24,520 nt of DNA from positions 1-24,520 of the forward strand of contig QMLT01000001.1 in the NCBI GenBank assembly GCA_003646875.1. Direction: 5' to 3'. The stretch comes from Deltaproteobacteria bacterium (lineage in GTDB: Bacteria > Desulfobacterota > DSM-4660 > Desulfatiglandales > B25-G16). Made by a program: the position numbers and the translations under genes. Under the pieces are notes generated by a model. That model saw only the letters and a program-made list of their open reading frames with translations, searched no databases and was not told the DNA's origin. Of the stretch, positions 13,045-22,063 are shown piece by piece. Positions within the stretch are counted from its first letter, which is position 1; every line of letters begins with the position of its first letter.

Positions 13045-15562
13045 GTTAAGGGTTTACGAGTTAGCCAAAGAAGTAAAAATGAGTTCTAATGAACTTGTTG
13101 AGCGATTAAAGAGCGCTGGTTTCTCTATTAATAACTATATGAGTTCTCTTGATATGGACGATGTAAGCAGGGCTAAAGATTATCTTTCAGGGGCAACCGA
13201 TGAAATTCTTGAGGAAAAAAGGATAAAGCCGACCATTATCCGCAGGCGAAAGAAAATCATTCCTAAAATAGAGGAAAGAGTCCAAGAAGAACAAATAGTT
13301 GAAGAGGAAGTTACAGCACCTTCTGAAGAAGAAATTTCGGCGCCCGAGGAAAAAGTAGAGGAGGTTTTAGAAGAAAAGGCTGAGCTGGAAGTAAAAGAAA
13401 TACCTATTCCTGAAAAACCTATCAAAGAGGTCAAACCTAAGATTGAAAAGAAGAGAAAAGAGCGACCCAAGACTATTCCTGCAAGGATAATAAAAAAGGC
13501 AGATGTTCAACCACCTGTAAAGAAGCTTCAGGAGCCGGTAACCACAATACCGTTACCTGAAATTGCAACTTCTCCAGGGAAGGAAATTAAAAAAGAAAAA
13601 GAAGCGATAAAGAAAAAAAAGGCAAAGAAATATAAAGAGGAAGAAATAACTCCTCGGAAGGATTATCGCAGACGAAGGAAAGAGATTTTTGAGCGGGAGG
13701 ATCTTTATGGGGACCAGGAACAGGGCCTTGAGGCAAGAAGTAGATTAAAAGCTAAAGGCAAACTCGCCAAGAAGAAGCTAAAACAGACAGAGATAACTAT
13801 TCCCAAGGCTATAAAGAGGAGAATAAAGGTCCCGGATGTAATAAGCGTAGCTGAGCTGGCAAGGCGGATGGGTGTTAAGTCCACAGAGCTCATTAAGAAA
13901 TTAATGGAAATAGACATAATGGTTACCATTAATCAGACAATTGACTTTGACTCTGCCTCTCTTGTGGCAAGTGAGTTTGAATATGCATTAGAGCCCTCGT
14001 CTTTTGAGGAGGAGGAGATAATTAAAGAAGAAGAGGAAAAACCTGAAGACCTTCTCCCTCGACCGCCAGTGGTTACAATAATGGGGCATGTCGATCATGG
14101 AAAAACATCTCTTCTTGATTATATTAGAAAATCAAAGGTTATGGACAAAGAAGCTGGCGGAATAACCCAGCGCATAGGGGCTTATTACGTCCACACATCC
14201 CGTGGTGATTTAGTGTTTCTTGATACACCTGGGCATGAAGCCTTCACTGCAATGCGGGCAAGGGGCGCAAAGGCAACAGATTTGATTGTATTAGTTGTTG
14301 CTGCTGATGACGGAGTGATGGAGCAAACAATAGAGGCTATTGATCATGCGAAAGCCGCTAATATCCCAATCGTTGTTGCTGTTAATAAAATCGACAAAGC
14401 AAACGCCGATCCAGAAAGGGTGAGGAGAGAATTATCAAAATATGGATTCGTATCAGAGGAGTGGGGTGGTGATACCCTATTCAGTGAGATATCTGCTAAG
14501 ACAGGACGCGGTGTGGATGAGCTGCTTGACAGCATACTTCTTCAATCAGAGATATTAGAGGCAAAGGCGAATTATAAAAAGCATGCAAGAGGGGTAATTA
14601 TTGAAGCCAGATTGGATAAAAACAGGGGTCCCTTTGCCACTGTTCTTATCCGTGATGGCACGCTTAATCAAGGCGACTTTTTTGTTTGTGGACAGAATTA
14701 CGGAAGGGTAAGGGCAATGCTTAATGATAGAGGTCAGAAGATAAAATCGGCAACGCCTTCTATGCCCGTTGAAATATATGGTATTTCTGATGTGCCTATG
14801 GCCGGAGATGACTTTATAGTAACTTCCGATGAAAAAAAGGCAAAATTAATTAGCGAGCATAGAAAAGCTAAGGCTCGGTTAGATACAATAACTACAAGAG
14901 ATTCCGTGAGTCTGGATAATATTTTTGATAGGATTAAAGAGGGCGAAGTCAAGGAATTAAACATTATAATCAGGGCCGATGTGCAAGGATCTGCAGAGGC
15001 TTTAATGGATTCTTTAACGAAGCTAAGCACAGAAGACGTGAAGTTAAAAGTTATACATGGGGGGACTGGGGCGGTGACAGAAAGTGATGTAATGTTAGCC
15101 TCAGCCTCAAAAGCTATAGTTATCTGCTTTAATGTGATGGCAAATCCGGTTGTTAAAGCCCTTGCAGCAAAAGAAAATGTAGATCTAAGATTTTATGATG
15201 TCATCTATAAGGTGATAGAAGATGTAAGGTCTGCCATGGCAGGACTCCTTGAACCAGTTTACAATGAGAATATTATTGGAAGAGCAGATATCAAACAGAT
15301 ATTTCACGTCTCCAAGGTAGGCACTGTAGCCGGTTGTTATGTAACTGATGGCAAGATTGAAAGGGGCGCCAAGGTACGCCTGTTGCGAGATGATGTAGTT
15401 ATTTTTGATGGGAATCTGTCTTCATTAAAGAGATTTAAAGATGATGTAAAGGAGGTTTCCTCAGGCCTTGAATGTGGTGTGGGATTAGAAAATTATAATG
15501 ACATAAAGCCTGGGGATGTCTTTGAATTTTATACCTTAGAAGAGATGAAGGTGGAGCTTTGA
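13037..15562 (+). CDS. infB: Translation initiation factor IF-2
   Basis: 841 residues from the ATG at 13037 (MGKLRVYELAKEV), preceded by GGAGGAG inside nusA; an open extension of 16 codons further upstream is only nusA read in another frame. IF-2 is the GTPase that brings fMet-tRNA to the 30S P site. Order: IF2_N (1-52), a long Lys/Glu/Pro-rich linker (60-260), a second IF2_N (about 265-320), the G domain with G1 GHVDHGKT (350-357), G3 DTPGH (396-400), G4 NKID (450-453) and G5 SAK (486-488), then domains II-IV. All GTP motifs are intact. It sits between nusA and the DUF503 gene in the standard order. Confidence 0.97.
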   Translation: MGKLRVYELAKEVKMSSNELVERLKSAGFSINNYMSSLDMDDVSRAKDYLSGATDEILEEKRIKPTIIRRRKKIIPKIEERVQEEQIVEEEVTAPSEEEISAPEEKVEEVLEEKAELEVKEIPIPEKPIKEVKPKIEKKRKERPKTIPARIIKKADVQPPVKKLQEPVTTIPLPEIATSPGKEIKKEKEAIKKKKAKKYKEEEITPRKDYRRRRKEIFEREDLYGDQEQGLEARSRLKAKGKLAKKKLKQTEITIPKAIKRRIKVPDVISVAELARRMGVKSTELIKKLMEIDIMVTINQTIDFDSASLVASEFEYALEPSSFEEEEIIKEEEEKPEDLLPRPPVVTIMGHVDHGKTSLLDYIRKSKVMDKEAGGITQRIGAYYVHTSRGDLVFLDTPGHEAFTAMRARGAKATDLIVLVVAADDGVMEQTIEAIDHAKAANIPIVVAVNKIDKANADPERVRRELSKYGFVSEEWGGDTLFSEISAKTGRGVDELLDSILLQSEILEAKANYKKHARGVIIEARLDKNRGPFATVLIRDGTLNQGDFFVCGQNYGRVRAMLNDRGQKIKSATPSMPVEIYGISDVPMAGDDFIVTSDEKKAKLISEHRKAKARLDTITTRDSVSLDNIFDRIKEGEVKELNIIIRADVQGSAEALMDSLTKLSTEDVKLKVIHGGTGAVTESDVMLASASKAIVICFNVMANPVVKALAAKENVDLRFYDVIYKVIEDVRSAMAGLLEPVYNENIIGRADIKQIFHVSKVGTVAGCYVTDGKIERGAKVRLLRDDVVIFDGNLSSLKRFKDDVKEVSSGLECGVGLENYNDIKPGDVFEFYTLEEMKVEL

Positions 15563-15563
15563 T

Positions 15564-15851
15564 GTGGTGGTCGGAACCCTCAAAATTTCCCTCTATATAC
15601 ACAATCAGCAATCCCTTAAAGAGAAGAGAAAAGTTATAAAAAGTATTGTAACCAAGGTGCGCCACAAATTTAATGCATCTATAGGCGAGGTTGGTTCCAA
15701 TGATAAATGGCAGCTGATAGAGCTGGGAATCAGCACTTTAGCCAATGATAGGCGATTTGTGAATTCAGCCCTTGATACTATTCTTGTGTATATTGATTCT
15801 CTTTACCTCGGGGAGATTATCGATTCTAAAATAGAAATATTTAATGTGTAA
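15564..15851 (+). CDS. DUF503 (YlxP-like) protein
   Basis: 95 residues starting at GTG 15564, two bases after the infB stop, with GGAG about 8 nt upstream. MVVGTLKISLYI and QSLKEKRKVIKSIVTKVRHKFNASIGEV match the DUF503/YlxP family, which sits between infB and rbfA in many bacteria. A role in ribosome or RNA metabolism is suggested only by that position. The LKEKR core and the ELGISTLANDRR segment are conserved. A second GTG at 15567 would remove one residue. Confidence 0.87.
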   Translation: MVVGTLKISLYIHNQQSLKEKRKVIKSIVTKVRHKFNASIGEVGSNDKWQLIELGISTLANDRRFVNSALDTILVYIDSLYLGEIIDSKIEIFNV

Positions 15852-15923
15852 ATTTGTAAGCCTTCAGCGGCTAATAAATAGCCATCAAGAGAAGACAAAA
15901 AAAAGAATTGTGGGATTGGTGAC

Positions 15924-16274
15924 ATGCTTGCAGGTAACAGAGATCAAAGGATCGGAGAGGAGATTTTACGGGAAATGTCTGATCTCCTTTTGAGGAAAGT
16001 GAAGGATCCGAGGTTAAAAGGAGTCACTTTAACTGAAGTTAAGGTAAGTAAAGATTTGAGAAATGCGTATATTTACTACAGTATTTTTAGCCAGGCTGAA
16101 CAGAAAATGCAGGTTCAGGCAGGATTTGAAAGCGCAAAAGGATTTATACGCAAAAAGATAGGCGAGAGGCTACACCTACGATACGTCCCAGCTATTCGCT
16201 TTATTTATGATGTATCTCTTGAATACGGGGAAAAGATAGAAAATCTTTTAGAGAAAACAAGAGTAAGCACATGA
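15924..16274 (+). CDS. rbfA: 30S ribosome-binding factor RbfA
   Basis: 116 residues, normal for RbfA, a cold-shock-linked KH-fold protein that acts in late 30S maturation near the 5' helix of 16S rRNA. Seen: RIGEEILREMSDLLLRKVKDPRL near the start, GVTLTEVKVSKDLRNAYIYYS, and the C-terminal RYVPAIRFIYDVSLEYGEKIENLL. The ribosome site is weak. A 72-nt gap separates it from the DUF503 gene. Its stop overlaps the nrnA start as ATGA. Confidence 0.94.
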   Translation: MLAGNRDQRIGEEILREMSDLLLRKVKDPRLKGVTLTEVKVSKDLRNAYIYYSIFSQAEQKMQVQAGFESAKGFIRKKIGERLHLRYVPAIRFIYDVSLEYGEKIENLLEKTRVST

Positions 16275-17242
16275 TTTTAGATGATATAGCTAATATTCTG
16301 AAAAGAGGTAAGAGATTTTTTTTGGCAAGCCATAAGGATCCTGATGGCGATGCTATTGGCTCGTTATTAGCCTTGGGTGAAGCGCTTATACTTTCAGGCA
16401 AGGAGGTTGTGCTATTTAATGAGGGCCCTATACCCGATTCTATGGCTTTTCTTGTAGGTATTGAGAATATAGTAAATCGCTTCAATCCAAAATCGGAACC
16501 AGAATTTGATGCCCTCTTTGTTCTGGACTGTGGAACACTTGAAAGGGTGGGAGGAAATTCTGCCAATATATGTAATATAACACCTTTGATAAACATTGAC
16601 CATCATGAAAATAATTCTCAGTTTGGTGATCTAAACCTTGTTGATACTCATAGTTCCTCTGTTGGCGAGATTATTTATCGGTTGATACAAGTAGCGGATT
16701 TACCAAGGAACAAAAACATAGCGGAAAATTTATTTGTGGCTATACAGACAGATACAGGCTCATTTAGATATGGAAATACCACAAAAGAGGCATTTACTAT
16801 TGCAGGTGAGATGGTGGGGTGTGGTGTTAGTCCCTGGAAGATATCACGAAAGGTTATGGATGAATATTCATTAAAAAAGCTAAGACTTCTTGAGTTGACC
16901 TTAAAGACAATAGAGATATTTCATGCAGGAAAAGTTGGATTGATAACTATTACTCAAGAAATGTTCTCAAAAGCAAAAGCTGATAATTTTGACAGTGAAA
17001 GATTTGTTGATTATCCCAGATTTATTTCTGGGGTAGAGATAGGTGTTCTTATAAAAGAACTTGGAAAGGATTATTACAAATTTAGCCTGCGCTCTAATGA
17101 TTGGGTAAATGTGGCAGATTTAGCATATCATTTTGGTGGAGGTGGTCATCCAAAGGCAGCGGCCTTTACAAGACATGGAAGCCTGGATTCGATAAAACAG
17201 GAATTTCTTAATAAAGCACATGAATTTGTTATTGGTCATTAG
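16271..17242 (+). CDS. nrnA: DHH-family nanoRNase / pAp phosphatase
   Basis: 323 residues. NrnA-type proteins degrade 2-5-nt RNAs and dephosphorylate 3'-phosphoadenosine 5'-phosphate, using two Mn2+. DHH domain motifs: SHKDPDGDAIGS (20-31), LDCGT (85-89), IDHHENN (109-115) and TDTGSFRYGNT (160-170); DHHA1 motif: FGGGGHPKAAAF (288-299). All metal ligands appear intact. The start overlaps rbfA (ATGA). The last codons and the stop lie in the heptad repeat of element B, so the C-terminal IGH is encoded by repeat sequence. The rbfA-nrnA-truB order is usual in this type of operon. Confidence 0.93.
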   Translation: MILDDIANILKRGKRFFLASHKDPDGDAIGSLLALGEALILSGKEVVLFNEGPIPDSMAFLVGIENIVNRFNPKSEPEFDALFVLDCGTLERVGGNSANICNITPLINIDHHENNSQFGDLNLVDTHSSSVGEIIYRLIQVADLPRNKNIAENLFVAIQTDTGSFRYGNTTKEAFTIAGEMVGCGVSPWKISRKVMDEYSLKKLRLLELTLKTIEIFHAGKVGLITITQEMFSKAKADNFDSERFVDYPRFISGVEIGVLIKELGKDYYKFSLRSNDWVNVADLAYHFGGGGHPKAAAFTRHGSLDSIKQEFLNKAHEFVIGH

Positions 17243-17396
17243 TCATTTGTCATTTGCAACCTGCAACAAGCTGCTAAGGAATTAGAAATAAAAATTGCGA
17301 TGCCGATTAAGAGTGAAGAATGATGAGTTATTTTTTCAATTTCTTTGATGTAGTCTTCATGGAAGGTAAGGATTTTTTTGACCAATGACCAATGAC
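17235..17396. repeat. Heptad-periodic spacer element between nrnA and truB (element B)
   Basis: Left: GTCATTA, GTCATTT, GTCATTT (17235-17255), then GCAACCT, GCAACAA, GCTGCTA (17256-17276), six 7-base units in register. Right: CAATGAC twice (17383-17396), the inverse of GTCATTG. The left arm contains the nrnA stop (17240-17242) and the right arm the truB start (17392-17394). The roughly 105-nt core has no open gene. The 8-mer GCAACAAG is shared with element A. Confidence 0.72.
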
Positions 17397-18291
17397 AAAA
17401 AATGGAATTATATTAGTAGATAAGGAGTCCGGACCAAGCTCATCAAGGATTGTAGAAAAAATTAAAGACTTGATGAAGGCAAAAAAAGTTGGTCATGCAG
17501 GCACACTTGATCCATTTGCAACTGGGGTATTGATAGTTCTTTTAAACCAGGGAACGAAATTATCCCCATTTTTAATGTCTCACGATAAGGCGTACAGGGC
17601 GTCACTCAAGCTCGGAATAGAAACAGATACTCAGGATTTAACAGGAAGGATTATTGATAAAAAAGATATTGGCAGCCTGACATATGAGATGATCAAACGG
17701 AGTACAAGCCAATTTATAGGTACTATAAAGCAGGTTCCACCTTCTTACTCAGCTGTTCATTATAATGGGAAGAGGGCATATGAATTGGCGCGAAATGGTA
17801 TTGCTATCGATCTTCAGCCAAAGGATGTGAGGATTGATTATATCACTATATTATCAGTAGATCTTCCTTATGTCTGGTTTGAGGTTGGCTGTAGCTCTGG
17901 GACATATATCAGGACACTTGCTGCGGATTTAGGCAAAAGTTTGGGTATAGGGGCACATCTTACTTCTTTAAGGAGAATAAAAAGCGGCCCCTTTCATGTT
18001 GATGATGCCTTGACTCTCGAACAAATAGCCCATCATCTATCAAGTAATACCATTGAAGAGGTGATAATATCATTAAGAAATGCCTTAAAAGGCATGATAG
18101 AGGTAGAAATTTCCGATGAATTAGCAAAGAAGATCAGGAATGGCTATCAGCCCAATTGGGAGGAACTGTCTCAGGAACATATCTCGTCTTTCAATCCCCA
18201 TGACTATCTAAAGATAATCACAGGAGAGGAATTGGTTGCGATTTTAAGGAAAGATGAGAAGGGGTACAATATAATCAAAGTTTTTACATAA
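17392..18291 (+). CDS. truB: tRNA pseudouridine-55 synthase TruB
   Basis: 299 residues. TruB makes pseudouridine 55 in the T-loop of tRNAs and also folds them. The opening NGIILVDKESGPSSSRIV and the catalytic block VGHAGTLDPFATGVL (Asp40) are typical; YKASL-like YRASLKLGIETDTQD, VPPSYSAVHYNGKRAYELAR and CSSGTYIRTLAADLG follow, and a C-terminal PUA-like region runs from about 235. The ATG lies in the second CAATGAC heptad and has no Shine-Dalgarno sequence at normal distance; AAGG occurs about 20 nt upstream. The first heptad ATG (17385) is out of frame. The protein does not look truncated. Confidence 0.94.
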   Translation: MTKNGIILVDKESGPSSSRIVEKIKDLMKAKKVGHAGTLDPFATGVLIVLLNQGTKLSPFLMSHDKAYRASLKLGIETDTQDLTGRIIDKKDIGSLTYEMIKRSTSQFIGTIKQVPPSYSAVHYNGKRAYELARNGIAIDLQPKDVRIDYITILSVDLPYVWFEVGCSSGTYIRTLAADLGKSLGIGAHLTSLRRIKSGPFHVDDALTLEQIAHHLSSNTIEEVIISLRNALKGMIEVEISDELAKKIRNGYQPNWEELSQEHISSFNPHDYLKIITGEELVAILRKDEKGYNIIKVFT

Positions 18292-18299
18292 CTATAGCA

Positions 18300-18311
18300 T
18301 CATTTGTCATT
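18300..18311. repeat. Third copy of the GTCATT-type repeat, downstream of truB
   Basis: TCATTTGTCATT (18300-18311) is identical to 17243-17254 in element B and begins 8 nt after the truB stop. Together with element B it flanks truB. Only this 12-base core is exact; the adjoining bases diverge. Confidence 0.5.
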
Positions 18312-18343
18312 GTGTCCTGGCCAATTGCTGCACAAATAGGCTA

Positions 18344-18376
18344 TTGACAATCGATGTGATTTACTACTGTTATAAA
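18344..18376 (+). promoter_or_regulatory. Possible internal promoter for rpsO-pnp
   Basis: TG-T-TATAAA (18368-18376) is an extended -10. TTGACA lies at 18344-18349, but the 21-nt spacing is too long for a normal pair, so any activity would rest on the extended -10. Transcripts would begin only about 16 nt before the rpsO GTG. In E. coli rpsO also has its own promoter after truB. Confidence 0.33.
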
Positions 18377-18398
18377 CTGTATTTAAGGAGGAATAGAA

Positions 18399-18668
18399 GT
18401 GGTCTTAACAAACAAAGATAAAAGGAAGATTATCGATAAATTTAAAATCCATGATAAGGATACCGGCTCGTCAAGGGTTCAAATCGCTCTTTTAACAAAA
18501 CGGATAAATGATCTTACCGGTCATTTTAAGATACATCCTAAGGATCACCACTCAAGGAGAGGTCTTTTGAAGATGGTGGGCCAAAGAAGGCGTTTTTTGA
18601 ACTACATAAAAAGGAGGGATCCTTCTCAGTACAAGACCCTCATTCAGGAGTTAGGCCTGAGAAAATAG
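18399..18668 (+). CDS. rpsO: 30S ribosomal protein uS15
   Basis: 89 residues, exactly the family length. The start is GTG with a strong AAGGAGG (18385-18391) seven bases upstream. DTGSSRVQIALLTKRINDLTGHF, KDHHSRRGLLKMVGQRRRFLNYIKR and the LGLRK end are diagnostic. S15 binds the three-way junction of 16S rRNA helices 20-22 and nucleates the platform. It is often autoregulated through its own leader; with a 107-nt spacer here I cannot identify the site. It precedes pnp as in most bacteria. Confidence 0.97.
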   Translation: MVLTNKDKRKIIDKFKIHDKDTGSSRVQIALLTKRINDLTGHFKIHPKDHHSRRGLLKMVGQRRRFLNYIKRRDPSQYKTLIQELGLRK

Positions 18669-18714
18669 GACATGCCCTATAATAGTTAATTTATTAAATC
18701 TTGGAGAGGTGATT

Positions 18715-20802
18715 ATGAATGTATCAAATAATATCAATGGAAAAACACTAAATATTGAGACAGGTAGGGTGGCTAAGGAATCAAGTGGGGCTGTAGTTGT
18801 AACAATGGGGGAAACTGTTGTTCTGGTGACGGTTGTGTCTACCGATGAAAAAAGAGAAGGTATTGATTTTTTTCCATTAACAGTTGATTTTCAAGAGATG
18901 TCATACGCGGCAGGGAAAATACCGGGTAATTTCTTCCGCCGAGATATGGGGCGGCCAAGCGAAAAAGAGATGCTGACATCTCGGCTGATAGATAGACCAC
19001 TTAGACCCCTTTTTCCAGATGGCTACAATTTTGAGACCCAGGTAATTGCAAGTGTTTTATCCTTTGATAAAGAAAATGACCCTGATCCTTTAGGTATTGT
19101 GGGCGCCTCAGCTGCTATCACTATATCAGATATTCCCTTTGGCGGTCCCGTTGGAAGTGTGCGGATAGGGAGGATTGATGGTAAATTAATGGCATTTCCC
19201 ACAGTAGAGGAGCAGGAAGAGAGCGATATAAACCTGATCGTTGCCGGAACAAAAGAAGCTGTAGTCATGGTTGAAGGTGATGGTAAATTTGTCTCTGAAG
19301 ATGAAATGCTTGAGGCAATATTCTTTGGTCACGCATCTTTGCAGCCCCTTATTGATATGCAAATAGAGTTGAAGGGGTCTGTCGGAAAGGATAAAAGACC
19401 TTTTATTCCGCCTGAAAAAGATGAGCAACTAAAGGCAAAGGTAAAAGAGATTGGCGAGCCTCTTATAAGGGATGCGTTCTCATATAGTGAAAAGATGGTG
19501 AGACAAAAGAAGAGGTCTGAAGCCATTGATTATATAATTGAATCACTAAAAGAGGAATATGAAGATAGGAAAAGAGAGATAAAGAATGCCGTCTATGATT
19601 TAGAGAAAAGCCTGGTCCGGCATATGATATTACATGAAGAAAGAAGAATCGATGGAAGGCCATTTAATGGGGTAAGGCCGATTGAATGTTTAGTGGGTAT
19701 TCTGCCAAGGGTTCATGGATCAGCTCTATTTACCAGGGGCGAGACCCAGGCCATGGTTTTAACTACTCTGGGCACAGAAAGGGATGAACAAAAGATAGAA
19801 TCAATCTATGGGGACTCTTATAGAAAATTCACGCTTCATTATAATTTCCCTCCTTTTAGCGTTGGTGAGGCCAAAAGATTAGGAGCCCCTGGCCGGAGAG
19901 AGATCGGTCATGGCGCCCTGGCAAGAAGGGCAATTTTTCCTGTTTTATTAGACAAAGAAGATTTTCCTTATGCAGTCAGGGTTGTGTCTGAAATATTGGA
20001 ATCAAATGGCTCATCTTCTATGGCAACCGTATGCGGGGCTTCCCTTTCGTTGATGGATGCAGGTGTTCCCATTAAAGACCCGGTGGCTGGGGTTGCAATG
20101 GGTCTTATTTCAGATGGCGATGATGTAACCATATTGACTGATATTATAGGTGATGAGGATCATTTTGGTGATATGGATTTTAAGGTTACAGGGACAAAAA
20201 ATGGTATCACTGCTCTACAGATGGATATTAAGATTGCCGGGCTAAAAAAGGAGATAATGGGGAAGGCTCTATATCAGGCACGAGAAGCGAGAATGCATAT
20301 CTTGAATGAAATGAATAAGGCTATTTCGCAATCGAGGACAGAAATATCCAAATATGCGCCAAGGATTACCACCATAAACATCAAACCAGAAAAGGTAAGG
20401 GATGTTATTGGACCTGGTGGGAAAATGATTAAACATATTACCTTAACAACAGGGACACAGATAAATATTGATGATGATGGCAAGGTCTTGATTGCATCAA
20501 CTGACGGTGAGGGCACAGATAAGGCCATGGAAATGATAAAGGATATAGTTCGGGAGGCAGAAATCGGTAAATTTTATTTAGGCAAGGTAGTCAAGATTAT
20601 GGATTTTGGCGCCTTTGTAGAGATTCTACCTGGCACAGAGGGTTTGATACATATATCTCAATTGGCAAATGAGAGGGTAAATAAGGTAACTGATATATTG
20701 AAGGAAGGTGATGAGGTTTTAGTAAAGGTAATCGATATTGACAATGGGAAGATCAGACTTTCCAGAAAGGCAGCATTAGGGCATAGTATAGATGATATAT
20801 AA
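18715..20802 (+). CDS. pnp: Polyribonucleotide nucleotidyltransferase
   Basis: 695 residues from the ATG at 18715, chosen because GGAGAGG (18703-18709) ends 5 nt upstream; a GTG at 18709 lies inside that ribosome site. PNPase degrades RNA 3' to 5' with phosphate and is the core of the RNA degradosome. Order: first RNase PH domain (GKIPGNFFRRDMGRPSEKEMLTSR..., written as separate motifs in the family), the all-alpha linker (about 235-310), the second RNase PH domain with DEDHFGDMDFKVTGT holding the catalytic Asp residues, KH with GPGG (566-569), and S1 (about 618-685). All domains are complete. The stop overlaps the M16 peptidase start by 11 nt. Confidence 0.97.
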   Translation: MNVSNNINGKTLNIETGRVAKESSGAVVVTMGETVVLVTVVSTDEKREGIDFFPLTVDFQEMSYAAGKIPGNFFRRDMGRPSEKEMLTSRLIDRPLRPLFPDGYNFETQVIASVLSFDKENDPDPLGIVGASAAITISDIPFGGPVGSVRIGRIDGKLMAFPTVEEQEESDINLIVAGTKEAVVMVEGDGKFVSEDEMLEAIFFGHASLQPLIDMQIELKGSVGKDKRPFIPPEKDEQLKAKVKEIGEPLIRDAFSYSEKMVRQKKRSEAIDYIIESLKEEYEDRKREIKNAVYDLEKSLVRHMILHEERRIDGRPFNGVRPIECLVGILPRVHGSALFTRGETQAMVLTTLGTERDEQKIESIYGDSYRKFTLHYNFPPFSVGEAKRLGAPGRREIGHGALARRAIFPVLLDKEDFPYAVRVVSEILESNGSSSMATVCGASLSLMDAGVPIKDPVAGVAMGLISDGDDVTILTDIIGDEDHFGDMDFKVTGTKNGITALQMDIKIAGLKKEIMGKALYQAREARMHILNEMNKAISQSRTEISKYAPRITTINIKPEKVRDVIGPGGKMIKHITLTTGTQINIDDDGKVLIASTDGEGTDKAMEMIKDIVREAEIGKFYLGKVVKIMDFGAFVEILPGTEGLIHISQLANERVNKVTDILKEGDEVLVKVIDIDNGKIRLSRKAALGHSIDDI

Positions 20803-22054
20803 AAAGACTGTTTTTGACAATGGAACTAAGGTAATTACTGAAAGTATATCCCATGCAAAATCTGTCTCTTTAGGCATTTGGGTGAATGCCGGGTCGAGAG
20901 ATGAATTTGATACAGAAAGAGGGATATTTCATTTTATAGAACATATGATCTTTAAAGGCACTACAAACAGATCTGCTAGTCAAATTGCAAAGGATCTCGA
21001 CACAATCGGCGGATTTTCAAATGCCTTTACTGGTAAAGAACAAACCTGTTTTTATACAAGAGTTCTGGATAAACACCTTCAGTTTTTAACAGAGCTCTTT
21101 TCCGACATATTTATTAATTCTCTATTTGCTGAAAAGGATTTGGAGCTTGAGAAGGCTGTTGTTCTCCAGGAAATTAGCATGACAGAGGATACTCCTGATG
21201 AATATGTTAATATATTATCTGACCAAACATTTTGGCAAGGGGATCCCCTGGGCAGACCGATTCTGGGCACAAAGGAAACAGTCAGTAAGATTACCCGGAA
21301 AGAGATTCTTGACTATGTGTCCCGTTTTTATTCCCCCATGAGAGTAGTTATTGCAGCTGCAGGAAATGTCGACCATACTCTTGTAGTCGACTATTTCAGA
21401 CCTTTTCTTGAACCCCTTCCAGAACGACACAATAAATCTTTTAAAAGGCCTGTCCCTGTATTTACCCCAACGGTATCTTTCTACCCCAAGGAATTAGAGC
21501 AGGTGCATCTTTGCGTGGGCGCTCAGGCATCGCCACTATCTGGAGAGAAGAGGTTTGCAGAGGCTATTTTTAACACTATACTCGGTGGAAATATGAGTAG
21601 CAGGCTTTTTCAGGAGATCAGAGAGAAGAGGGGGCTGGCGTATTCTGTATATTCTTATATTAATGCGTACATAGATACAGGACTGCTAAGGATATATCTC
21701 GCCACAGATAAAAAGGAAATTAACAAGGTGTTGGAATTGATTGAGATCCTGATTAAGGAAATAAAGAATGGGGCTCTATCAGAGGATGATATAGCAAGGG
21801 CTAAGGATTATCTTATAGGAGGGATTTTGCTTGGCGCGGAAGATATGAGCAATTTGATGATGAGACTGGCTAAAAACGAATTTATCTTTGGAAGGTATAT
21901 ACATTATGAGGAAACAATAAAAGAATTAGAAAAGGTTACCCTTAATGAGGTGATAGATGTATCCGAGAGGATATTTTCACCAGGCAACGTTTCTATAACA
22001 GCTTTAGGCCCTCTGGATAGAGATGCGATAGCTGTGGATCCACTGAAGTTTTAA
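20792..22054 (+). CDS. M16-family zinc peptidase (processing-peptidase type)
   Basis: 420 residues. The inverted zinc motif H47-F-I-E50-H51 (FHFIEHMIFKGT) and the third ligand E127 (VVLQEI), 76 residues on, are the M16B pattern. FSNAFTGKEQTCFY and the C-terminal GGNMSSRLFQEIREKRGLAYSVYSY with the R/Y substrate pair are also present, so it is an active-type subunit. There is no signal peptide; it is probably cytoplasmic. The substrate is unknown. A gene of this kind directly after pnp (compare ymxG in Bacillus) is common, and the 11-nt overlap with pnp suggests coupled translation. Confidence 0.93.
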   Translation: MIYKKTVFDNGTKVITESISHAKSVSLGIWVNAGSRDEFDTERGIFHFIEHMIFKGTTNRSASQIAKDLDTIGGFSNAFTGKEQTCFYTRVLDKHLQFLTELFSDIFINSLFAEKDLELEKAVVLQEISMTEDTPDEYVNILSDQTFWQGDPLGRPILGTKETVSKITRKEILDYVSRFYSPMRVVIAAAGNVDHTLVVDYFRPFLEPLPERHNKSFKRPVPVFTPTVSFYPKELEQVHLCVGAQASPLSGEKRFAEAIFNTILGGNMSSRLFQEIREKRGLAYSVYSYINAYIDTGLLRIYLATDKKEINKVLELIEILIKEIKNGALSEDDIARAKDYLIGGILLGAEDMSNLMMRLAKNEFIFGRYIHYEETIKELEKVTLNEVIDVSERIFSPGNVSITALGPLDRDAIAVDPLKF

Positions 22055-22063
22055 TCAATTTGA

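Noticed and set aside
17235..17396. Element B as a classical MITE or IS remnant
   Set aside because: No clean terminal inverted repeats of typical length, no target-site duplication and no transposase remnant; the 7-bp periodicity points to a different type of repeat.
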